From Saprospiraceae bacterium (GTDB lineage: Bacteria; Bacteroidota; Bacteroidia; Chitinophagales; Saprospiraceae), in the NCBI GenBank assembly GCA_013214355.1, contig JABSSL010000005.1, positions 1-64,000 of the forward strand: DNA of 64,000 nt, read 5' to 3'. A program made the position numbers and the translations under genes. This document shows, piece after piece, positions 34,711 through 42,554 of this stretch (positions are counted from its first letter, which is position 1; every line of letters starts with the position of its first letter). The notes beneath the pieces are model-generated. The model was not told where the DNA came from. It worked only from the letters and a program-made list of their open reading frames with translations, and made no database searches.

Positions 34711-35916
34711 TTAGAAGGCCTTGGCCATGGCCTGAAAGAAATCTATATGTTGATACTTTGATTCATCACCAGGAATACGAAAATGATGATTAGCCGACAG
34801 CTTCACTACGATGAAATCTTTTTCTGGGTAGACATAGATATATTGATTGTAAATACCAGCCGCAAAAAAATCACCCATCGGCTTTTCCGGAATCCACCAC
34901 TGAAAACCATAACCATAGCGATTACTAGAGTTTTGATTGTTCCGACCGGGCATGAGATGCGGCGCGTCTGGAGAGATGGCCCGTTCCACCCATTCTGCAG
35001 GTACCAATTGTTGGTCCTTCCAGCGCCCCTTCTGCAAGTACAGCAAGCCCAGTTTAGCATAATCTCGCAAACTAATATTTAGCCCCCCTAGGGCTAACTC
35101 CATACCTGTTTCATCAATGATCCACTGCGCATCATGCTCCATTCCCATCGGATCCCACAACTTCTCTTTAAGATATACAGACAAGCGCTTGCCCGTGACC
35201 TTTTCTAATAACATCCCTAACACCTGAGTATCAATACTGACATAATGATTATAGGTACCAGGTTTTCTTTCGTTCTTCAAGGACAGGGCAAAGCTTTCAT
35301 AAGAAGTGCCCAAGGCAAAGGCTCTACCAAAGCGATTAATATCTGAATTGAAATCTCGATAGTCTTCGTTGAAGCCGACGCCTGAACTCATATTCAGGAT
35401 ATCCTTAATCTTCACCTCATTATAACCTGAGTTCGCGAGTTGGGGTAGATAAGAAGTTATTGGATCGTTGAGGTCTTTGATGAGTCCGTCATGATAGGCT
35501 ATGCCCAATAAGGTGGCTACCACAGATTTTGCCACTGACCAAGAAATATGGGTAGTGGCCTCCGACATCCCATTGTAATACTCTTCATATATAATAGTGT
35601 CGGACCTCATCACCAGCAATCCCATTGTTCGAGTATCTTCAATGAACTGTGGAACTTGAATAGTGGAATCTTCATAACCGAAAGAAGTAATCGGTTGATA
35701 GCTTATATCTTTTACCAATTTCGTTGGGCTGGCACTTTTTTCGATCGTTCGGGTATCAAAAAGGTCTTCCATATGCATAAAATTATGCACAATCTGATCT
35801 TCGTCGAAGATGTGAAGAACAGTATATAATTGTGTGATTTTTTTCTTGTTAAAGAGCGCAACAGCTAGTACTACAACAACTAGTACCCCCAAGACCTTAA
35901 GAATTTTGGTTCTCAT
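34711..35916 (-). CDS. Serine hydrolase, class C beta-lactamase family, membrane-anchored
   Basis: The 401-residue protein has an uncleaved-looking N-terminal helix (VLVVVVLAVALF) that likely anchors it to the inner membrane. The catalytic motif is S127-V-A-K130 (ISWSVAKSV). A YVS triad lies in YNHYVSIDTQV and a late RYGYGFQWW stretch is typical of the family. It is the upstream partner of the LytTR regulator gene (13-base gap), suggesting a sensory or regulated enzyme pair; the substrate is unknown. Confidence 0.84.
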   Translation of the reverse strand: MRTKILKVLGVLVVVVLAVALFNKKKITQLYTVLHIFDEDQIVHNFMHMEDLFDTRTIEKSASPTKLVKDISYQPITSFGYEDSTIQVPQFIEDTRTMGLLVMRSDTIIYEEYYNGMSEATTHISWSVAKSVVATLLGIAYHDGLIKDLNDPITSYLPQLANSGYNEVKIKDILNMSSGVGFNEDYRDFNSDINRFGRAFALGTSYESFALSLKNERKPGTYNHYVSIDTQVLGMLLEKVTGKRLSVYLKEKLWDPMGMEHDAQWIIDETGMELALGGLNISLRDYAKLGLLYLQKGRWKDQQLVPAEWVERAISPDAPHLMPGRNNQNSSNRYGYGFQWWIPEKPMGDFFAAGIYNQYIYVYPEKDFIVVKLSANHHFRIPGDESKYQHIDFFQAMAKAF

Positions 35917-36115
35917 GATTTGATGTTGAAAGGATTTATACCAAAGAACTGATTTTATTTGTCTGCTAAAGCTAGGGTTTTCTGTAAATATTATCGCCTG
36001 AAAATTCGGCTCCTTTCAAATCTTGTTTAAGAATGAGCAAATACATCCTTTCTCCAAGGCAAATTTTGCAGTCTGTCCATATTTTCACATATTGACCTTA
36101 TAAACGCATAGGTAT

Positions 36116-36877
36116 ATGGAAAGGAAAACTATTCAAACACACAAGTTAGAGTTAAAGGAAGTACCAGTAGAGGACACCTCCTCTTTTACTAAGATCGGTT
36201 GCCCAAACTGTGACTATGATGTCCCCGCTTCCGATCTAAACATCAATGATAAAATTGCCAAATGCGGCAAATGCAATGTCGTTTTTTCTTTCCGCGAAGA
36301 AATCCAGAAAATGAATCGTGCCGCTCAAGCCCCTCCCAAGCAAGAGATTATCCGTCCGGAGGGGATTGATATTTTCCATTTCGAGGAGGAAATGGACATC
36401 ACCTTAGAACAACCCATCAGCGTTCCGGAAGTCTTGATAGGCACCTTAGTTCCCTTTATTGGACTATTGTTTGTACTCGTTTACTTCCTAGGGGATGGAG
36501 ACTTTCCAATGTGGCTAGCCGCAACGGGAGGATTGGCATCTTTCCTATCTGTGTTCAATCTCGCGCATCGCTCCAATCAGAAGATTTTCATCAATATTGA
36601 CACTCAATATCTATCGATAAAAAGAAGACCTAAAAAGTTTATTCAAGATCAACAATACAGTATACATGATATCGATCAGCTCTACCTTAGAGTTATAGGA
36701 GGCTATCATCATGTATACATGTTAGTCAATAGCCCAAGTGGGCAAAAACATGTTAAGCTCGTAGCTAACATCCAAAGTGTTTCCAAAGCACGCTACTTAG
36801 AACAGGAGATTGAACGAAAATTAGGGATAAAAGACCGCCGGGTACCGGAGGAAACGGTTCTTCCTAGCACGATGTAG
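36116..36877 (+). CDS. Zinc-ribbon membrane protein (MJ0042-like), unknown function
   Basis: The N terminus (about 24-58) holds a zinc ribbon with C29-x2-C32 and C50-x2-C53 (CPNCDYDVP and CGKCNVVF). Two membrane helices follow (about 104-126 and 129-150). The C-terminal part, about residues 155-245, is predicted cytoplasmic, with basic and beta-rich stretches. The protein type resembles MJ0042-family zinc-finger membrane proteins, but the role is not known. The start is ATG at 36116. The next gene begins 100 bases away on the same strand. Confidence 0.65.
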   Translation: MERKTIQTHKLELKEVPVEDTSSFTKIGCPNCDYDVPASDLNINDKIAKCGKCNVVFSFREEIQKMNRAAQAPPKQEIIRPEGIDIFHFEEEMDITLEQPISVPEVLIGTLVPFIGLLFVLVYFLGDGDFPMWLAATGGLASFLSVFNLAHRSNQKIFINIDTQYLSIKRRPKKFIQDQQYSIHDIDQLYLRVIGGYHHVYMLVNSPSGQKHVKLVANIQSVSKARYLEQEIERKLGIKDRRVPEETVLPSTM

Positions 36878-36977
36878 ATGTTAAAATTTCGCCGTGGAAG
36901 CAGGTTCATTCTAATTTCTCGTTTTATCTATAAGTCTCCCCCTCGATCATTATCCACTAACATTTGCTTGAACAGAT

Positions 36978-37358
36978 ATGAAACACTTAGTTCTAATCTT
37001 TGGATCTATTGCCGTACTTGCCATCGGCGCTATTTTAGGCTTTAGAGGTTTAGTAAGTCACATCTACAATCATGTAGACTGCGAACAATTCAATATTGAT
37101 AATATAGAGGTTCGTACAGGAATCGATATTCCTGCTGTCACGGAGGTAGAATGTTCTTGCAACGAAGATAAAACCATCAAGACTTCCACTTTCACACTTG
37201 ATACAGACCAAGTTGATCTTGATCGATATGTTTCACGAAATAAATTCAAAGCGATAGATGGTCATTACGAAAACATCGGTGAACGCAAGGACACCAAATG
37301 GAAAGCCAAACTAGATATGGTAAGCCATCAGCTGACCGTTACCGTCGAGTACTTTTAA
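36978..37358 (+). CDS. Small membrane-anchored protein, unknown function
   Basis: The 126-residue protein has one N-terminal hydrophobic helix (about 4-22) and a soluble domain with three cysteines, two in a CSC pair (VECSCNEDK), possibly a redox or metal site. The family is not recognised. It is on the same strand as the zinc-ribbon gene, but its 100-base gap leaves co-transcription open. Confidence 0.5.
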   Translation: MKHLVLIFGSIAVLAIGAILGFRGLVSHIYNHVDCEQFNIDNIEVRTGIDIPAVTEVECSCNEDKTIKTSTFTLDTDQVDLDRYVSRNKFKAIDGHYENIGERKDTKWKAKLDMVSHQLTVTVEYF

Positions 37359-38063
37359 GCTTGTGGCTACTGCTCTACCATTCTCTTTTTTTGTTCTTTC
37401 AAACTAAAACTTCTGCCTACAACAATACTCCTTCACCTCTTTCCTTCGGTCCACCGCAGATTTTTGTTCTTTAGCTGCTGGCGATGAAGCAATTACTACG
37501 TCTCCAGTGGTGAAGTAAAGCCTGACAGCCATACTACGCTAGAGGCTTTTGACTTGTTAATTGCCCAAAAAATCCAGGGTAATGTTCAAAATTTCGAATC
37601 ATAATTACTATGTTAGTCCGGATTTTTGATGGTTCAAAAATCACTGAACCTGTTAAAATTTGGTGAAGGATAGTAAGTTAGTCATTGAAAGATCGTTCGC
37701 CGATAGGGTTCATAGTATCCTTAAACACGGATACGAACCTAAAGCTCCCTACCAAATTGCCAAGCACCAGCTGGTTCAGTTATTGATTTGCATATATCCC
37801 GAAAGACACAATGGAAACGGTTCTCTGACAATTTTTGTGTTTTAAGTCAACTAAAACTTTAATCAACGCTCATTATTATTCGCTTATGATCTTCACTTTG
37901 AGTTGACCACAAAAATTGGCAGAGAAGGTTGAAAACTTTCAACATGAGAAAGCTCATGGTAAGACTTGATCTCATTCTCCTTTCCTGGAGTGATTTCATT
38001 TCTTCTTACAGAGGAAAATAGTTTTCTTCTGATCCGTAATCAAAATGAAAAATCTAACAAACA
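37359..38063. other. Long intergenic region upstream of the MFS gene
   Basis: These 705 bases have no convincing gene. A 61-codon plus-strand frame (37660-37845) lacks family signs and a good start. Structured elements are a perfect 9-base inverted repeat (GATTTTTGA 37621-37629, TCAAAAATC 37634-37642, centre TGGT) and two abutting palindromes at 37928-37958 listed separately. Leftover sequence of a decayed gene is possible but unsupported. Confidence 0.5.
37928..37958. promoter_or_regulatory. Two abutting palindromes, possible operator upstream of the MFS gene
   Basis: GTTGAAA-AC-TTTCAAC (37928-37943) and CATGAG-AAAG-CTCATG (37943-37958) sit edge to edge about 105 bases before the MFS start. 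They could bind a dimeric repressor or form RNA hairpins. No match to a known operator consensus was recognised. Confidence 0.35.
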
Positions 38064-39284
38064 ATGACAAACGACAACAGGCTTTTTTACGGTAGTTGTT
38101 TTGCCTTGATCACTACCGCCTTATCATTTAGTATTAGAGCTGGTATTCTTCCGCAGTTGGGAGAAGAACTAAGCCTGAGCGCTGAGCAACTCGGGTTCAT
38201 CAACTCCATGTGGTTCCTTGGATTCCCTATTTCCATGGTCATTGGTGGTTTGATCTATCATTCTGTTGGAGGAGCTCGGATCATGCAATTTGCCTTTTTG
38301 GCCCATGCCATCGGTATCATCATGACCATTTATTCTGGTAGTTATACTGGATTATTGATTTCCACCCTTTTAATCGGATTAGGTAACGGCTGTACAGAGG
38401 CGGCTTGTAACCCGATGATTGCCGATAAATACGAAGGTGTGCAAATGAGTAAGATGATGAATCGCTTCCATATGTGGTTCCCAGGCGGTATCGTGATTGG
38501 AAGTTTAGTATCCAAGTTTATGACAGATGCTGGTTTTGGTTGGGAATCGCAGATCTGGGTAATTATGATTCCAACTTTGATCTACGCTTATTTATTCTTT
38601 GGTCAGGAATGGCCTAAGGCTAAGTCCGACGAAGCTGCAAAAGTTTCTGGCAACTTAGAAGCTATGCTTACGCCCTTATTCATCTTCATGTTTGCTTGTA
38701 TGGCACTGACCGCGATTTCAGAATTTGGACCTCAGCAGTGGGTAGGTTTGATTCTCGCCAAGAGTGGTGCACAGCCCATGATCATTTTGGCTCTTGTGAC
38801 CGGGCTGATGGCCGTGGCAAGATATTTTGGTGGAGAGGCCGTACACCAGTTCAACACTACAGGTGTCTTGTTGATATCTGCAGTTTTGGCAACTATCGGT
38901 GTATACTTGTTTAGCACGCAGACTGGATCCATGGCTTATGTGGCCGCGATCGTTTATGCACTGGGTATCGCTTACTTCTGGCCAAACATGATTGGATTTA
39001 TTGCAGAATATATTCCAAAGAGTGGGGCCTTAGGTATGTCCATCATCGGGGCAGTTGGTATGTTCTCGACCTCCATTTTCCAGCCGATTATCGGTCGTTG
39101 GATTGATTCTGATAAAGCCGATGTAGCGGCTACCGGAGTTACTGGAGATGAACTAGAGCTGCTGGCAGGCCAGGCCACCTTAGGAACCATGGTCCTATTC
39201 CCCGCGATTTTGATCGTGCTCTTTACGATCCTCTTCTTCTGGATGAAAGGCAAAAGCGGAGAAACCGCTGCCGCCACCGCATAA
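38064..39284 (+). CDS. MFS transporter, sugar:H+ symporter (FucP-like)
   Basis: The 406-residue protein has about 12 membrane helices and resembles the fucose:H+ symporter branch. Typical features are a conserved stretch MWFLGFPISMVIGG in helix 2, the motif GNGCTEAACNP and MNRFHMWFPGGIVIG in helix 5. It probably imports a sugar with protons across the inner membrane. The start is ATG at 38064. The gene stands alone and is closed by a strong terminator. Confidence 0.87.
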   Translation: MTNDNRLFYGSCFALITTALSFSIRAGILPQLGEELSLSAEQLGFINSMWFLGFPISMVIGGLIYHSVGGARIMQFAFLAHAIGIIMTIYSGSYTGLLISTLLIGLGNGCTEAACNPMIADKYEGVQMSKMMNRFHMWFPGGIVIGSLVSKFMTDAGFGWESQIWVIMIPTLIYAYLFFGQEWPKAKSDEAAKVSGNLEAMLTPLFIFMFACMALTAISEFGPQQWVGLILAKSGAQPMIILALVTGLMAVARYFGGEAVHQFNTTGVLLISAVLATIGVYLFSTQTGSMAYVAAIVYALGIAYFWPNMIGFIAEYIPKSGALGMSIIGAVGMFSTSIFQPIIGRWIDSDKADVAATGVTGDELELLAGQATLGTMVLFPAILIVLFTILFFWMKGKSGETAAATA

Positions 39285-39300
39285 TTGAATTACGTTTAAT

Positions 39301-39340
39301 AAACAAAAAGGCCGCTGGGTTTCCAGCGGCCTTTTTGTTT
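39301..39340. terminator. Strong bidirectional terminator after the MFS gene
   Basis: An 18-base-pair perfect stem (39301-39318 with 39323-39340) closes a GTTT loop; the core arms are GGCCGCTGG and CCAGCGGCC, flanked by A-rich and T-rich runs on both sides. It serves the MFS gene on the plus strand and the GyrI-like gene on the minus strand, which ends 15 bases away. Confidence 0.95.
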
Positions 39341-39354
39341 ATCCATCCATTTAG

Positions 39355-39984
39355 CTATTGTTTAGTGATCGGTTGCCGAAGCACCGTTTTCATTTTAGCA
39401 GGATTGGCTCTGCGTGGGTCACTCAAATATATTTCATGATGTTTCCCTCTGAAGTCATACCCATTCTCTTTGATAAACCCGTGTAGTACATCCAAGGTAG
39501 CCGGTTCTTCGGAATACGGCCCTAGGTGCATAATTTGTACCACTAAACCTTCATTCATCCCCTCAAACCGCACCTTTTCTAGGGCAGGGAGGTCCTTTTT
39601 GATCTTTAGTTCCGCTATTTTCTCCTCCACCATTTCAGCGGTAATGAAATCAGGCTGTCGGATCATCATGGTCCAACGCCAATCCTCCTTGTTTTGCATG
39701 TAGAAGTCAGGATCGCCTTTGGCCAACCACCATAAACCTTCTAAAGGTGGCACCACGTAATCAAAATAATCCGTAGGTGGGGTTTTCTTCTTGAACATGA
39801 ACTTCAGCCCAAAAGCCAAGGGATACAAGGCTTCGATACTTGCAGTCCAGGCTGGGTTTTCTTCTGGATAACCTTCCCCATCTATCATCAGGTAATTCAT
39901 CGGAGGGATCTCCGTTAGCGTCGGGGTTTTGGCCTTAGGAGCGTACTCGCTCTTATAGGCTTTCTTAAAATCAATCTTTGTCAT
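39355..39984 (-). CDS. GyrI-like small-molecule-binding protein
   Basis: The 209-residue protein has the GyrI-like domain, which binds small ligands (IPPMNYLMIDGEGYPEENP and a later VVQIMHLGPYSEEPAT). Stand-alone members are often annotated YdhE/GyrI-like. The ATG overlaps the AraC stop codon (TAATG), so it is translated with the AraC/GyrI regulator from one mRNA. Ligand binding is inferred from the family. Confidence 0.86.
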   Translation of the reverse strand: MTKIDFKKAYKSEYAPKAKTPTLTEIPPMNYLMIDGEGYPEENPAWTASIEALYPLAFGLKFMFKKKTPPTDYFDYVVPPLEGLWWLAKGDPDFYMQNKEDWRWTMMIRQPDFITAEMVEEKIAELKIKKDLPALEKVRFEGMNEGLVVQIMHLGPYSEEPATLDVLHGFIKENGYDFRGKHHEIYLSDPRRANPAKMKTVLRQPITKQ

Positions 39985-40835
39985 TATCTGAATGTTTTTA
40001 TGGGTAGATAGATAGCCGTACGAGTGTCAGCTGGCGCCGTTTGCCTATGATCGGTCAAATAGATTTCCATGGAAGGCTCATTGCGTAATTCGTAACGACT
40101 ATTGGGTAACCAAAGTCCATAGAGCAGATGATAGGTATCGTCAATGTTTTCGAACGAACCTTGATGAATTGTCTCTACAAATTGCCCTCCCGCAAGCTCC
40201 TTTACCTGGACTTCCTCCGGAGGCGAAAAATCAGCTCGGATTTCAACGCAGGCATCATATCGTATTTGCTCTGGAGCTGCAGTATGGGGATCACTGTAGG
40301 GGATACCAATTAATCGTCCACATTCAATTGGTGGTATCGATTTAATAAGTCGTTCCCAGGTGCTACCCACAGTTTGATAAGGTCCTTTATGGGTAAGAGA
40401 TGCTACTCTAATAACATCTATGCGTTTAACTGCCGTGGATATTACTTGATCTACCAATCTCTGGCGTACAATTTTTCCCAGCCGACTCTCCACGATCTGT
40501 TGCTGTGTTTTTCTGAATGCTCTTGGGGTAATTTGATACTTCCGATTAAAAGCTCTAGTGAAAGTCTCTGGATTCTGATAACCTACCTCAAAAGCAATGT
40601 CCTGTACTTTTTCTTCTGTGAACTTCAACCTCATGGCTGCTACCTCCAGTCTAATCCGGGTAACATACTCATGAACTGGCTCTCCTACCAAGCTCTTGAA
40701 TATTCGATGGAAATGAAAAGCGGAAAGGTGCATTCTTTGGGCTAAAGCTTCCACCGAGAGTTCTTGCTCTAGGTTAGCTCTGATATAGCCCTCTAGTTCC
40801 ATCAATTGCTTATAGTAAGGATGATTAAAGATCAT
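39984..40835 (-). CDS. AraC-family regulator with GyrI-like effector domain
   Basis: This 283-residue regulator starts with an AraC DNA-binding domain (about 1-108; MHLSAFHFHRIFKSLVGE, FTRAFNRKYQITPRAFR). A GyrI-like effector-binding domain follows (about 128-283; VIRVASLTHKGPYQTVG), the reverse order of most AraC proteins and typical of Rob/SoxS-Rob-like GyrI fusions. It overlaps the separate GyrI-like gene by 1 base. The two probably respond to a common toxic or signalling ligand. Confidence 0.88.
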   Translation of the reverse strand: MIFNHPYYKQLMELEGYIRANLEQELSVEALAQRMHLSAFHFHRIFKSLVGEPVHEYVTRIRLEVAAMRLKFTEEKVQDIAFEVGYQNPETFTRAFNRKYQITPRAFRKTQQQIVESRLGKIVRQRLVDQVISTAVKRIDVIRVASLTHKGPYQTVGSTWERLIKSIPPIECGRLIGIPYSDPHTAAPEQIRYDACVEIRADFSPPEEVQVKELAGGQFVETIHQGSFENIDDTYHLLYGLWLPNSRYELRNEPSMEIYLTDHRQTAPADTRTAIYLPIKTFR

Positions 40836-40961
40836 ACCACAAATATGAGGGTCATTTCCCGCAAAAAATTGACGTTTCTTGCTGGATTCAATTTTTCCTT
40901 TTTCTACGGTAGTGCGTAGACAAGGTTCCTAAGAGAGTGAGCGGTGGTGTTACAACAAAAA

Positions 40962-42494
40962 TCAGTCTCCTAGGGCTGACATTTTGAAGCGTTCAATGCT
41001 AGCAGGAACATGTTCTGCAGCAAGAATGGTCGCAATCTGACTAACAACATCGGGGAAGGAATCAGCGAGATTAATCGTTTCCTGCGGGTCGTTTTCTAGG
41101 TCATACAAAGCGATATCCATTTGATCCTTTAAGATTCCCTTGCGGATCCCCTTCCATTTCCCCATTCGCACTGCTTGCTGGCCTTGGTAGGCCGGAAACT
41201 CCCAATAGAGAAACTCATGAGCGCTCTGTTCTTCCTGCATGAGGGTAGGCAAAAAACTAATGCCATCCGTATTTTGAGGTATCTGTTCTCCCACCAACTC
41301 ACATAGTGTAGGTAATACATCATAGAAGGAGGAGATATGATCAGTAGTACTGCCCGCTTCAATCTTTCCTGGCCAGGCAGCAATCATCGGCACCCTAATG
41401 CCTCCTTCATGCACAAAGCCTTTTCCCCAGCCATAGGTGGTCTTAAAGGGTTTGGCACTGTCAAAGTAGGGCGTGTCAGCTCCCCCCGTATAGGTCGGCC
41501 CGTTATCGCTACTAAAAATCACCAAAGTGTTATCGTACTTACCTTGCTTTTTTAGGGTTTCGATTAGATCTCCAACCTGCTCATCCAGGTAGGAAATCAT
41601 AGCAGCATAGGTAGCTCTGGGATACTGGGTAGGAAAATAACTCTTGCCGGTGTAGGGCGATTCTGGACCCAGTTTTTGACGGTAATATTCAATCCACTTT
41701 TCCGGTGCCTGCAGGGGCACATGAGGCAAAGGAGAGGCATAATACAGAAAGAAAGGCTGATCACCTATGGTATCCAAAAACTGAAGCGCTTCCTCATGCA
41801 TGAGGGTTGGTGCATATTCCTTCAAGTTGAAGTCAGCATAGCTCGCTGCATCAAGTGTATCAGCCCCTTCGGCTAGATTACTATGTGGCGCTACCATCTT
41901 ATTTTCAAGCAAATCTCGTTCTTCATTACGCCACAAATGCATGGGATACAAGGTATGGGCCTGTCTTTGGCAATTGTAGCCGTAAAAGAAGTCAAACCCC
42001 TGCTTATTCGGAACTCCTTCTGTAGTGGGCGCTCCTAGCCCCCATTTCCCAACTGCACCGGTTCGATACCCAGCCTGCTGGAGGATTTCCGCCACCGTTA
42101 TTAAGCTATCCGGAAGCGGGCGTTGTCCTTCTAGAAATGGATCTTCAAACATAGCTTCATAATCCCAAACCTTCCCACGATCTCTCCATTCATCATTACC
42201 CCTCACGTAAGCATGGCCGGCATGTTGCCCTGTCATGAGAATACAGCGAGCTGGTGCGCAAACCGGAGCACCAGAATAATGCTGCATAAATCGCATTCCG
42301 TTCTTGGCCAATTCATCCAGATTCGGTGTTTCTATCAGGGCTTGACCGTAGGCCCCTAGCTCACCGTAGCCTAAGTCATCGGCCAGAATGTAAATGATAT
42401 TGGGAGTGGTTGATACGGAAGATTCATCCGCAGTATTACAGGCTACAAGACTAAGTAAGAGTAGTAAACCTGCTATGAAAGATAATCTGAACAT
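40962..42494 (-). CDS. Sulfatase family lipoprotein (formylglycine type)
   Basis: The 510-residue protein begins with a lipoprotein signal (LLSLVACN, C19 lipidated). Metal-binding aspartates D39-D40 (ILADDLGYGE) and the formylglycine motif C79-A-P-A-R83 are present, with SSDNGPTYTGG and EGGIRVP in family order. The cysteine must be converted to formylglycine by a maturation enzyme not encoded here. It likely releases sulfate from a polysaccharide or small ester. Substrate is unknown. Confidence 0.92.
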   Translation of the reverse strand: MFRLSFIAGLLLLLSLVACNTADESSVSTTPNIIYILADDLGYGELGAYGQALIETPNLDELAKNGMRFMQHYSGAPVCAPARCILMTGQHAGHAYVRGNDEWRDRGKVWDYEAMFEDPFLEGQRPLPDSLITVAEILQQAGYRTGAVGKWGLGAPTTEGVPNKQGFDFFYGYNCQRQAHTLYPMHLWRNEERDLLENKMVAPHSNLAEGADTLDAASYADFNLKEYAPTLMHEEALQFLDTIGDQPFFLYYASPLPHVPLQAPEKWIEYYRQKLGPESPYTGKSYFPTQYPRATYAAMISYLDEQVGDLIETLKKQGKYDNTLVIFSSDNGPTYTGGADTPYFDSAKPFKTTYGWGKGFVHEGGIRVPMIAAWPGKIEAGSTTDHISSFYDVLPTLCELVGEQIPQNTDGISFLPTLMQEEQSAHEFLYWEFPAYQGQQAVRMGKWKGIRKGILKDQMDIALYDLENDPQETINLADSFPDVVSQIATILAAEHVPASIERFKMSALGD

Positions 42495-42554
42495 ACTTGT
42501 GATAGGTTGGTATAGAAATCGTTTTGGTGTCTACATTAAAGATCAAAGCTACGC

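Noticed and set aside
37660-37845. A 61-codon plus-strand frame in the long intergenic region
   Set aside because: The start would be TTG/GTG, no family signs are seen, and codon content is not clearly coding. A gene remnant is possible but unsupported.
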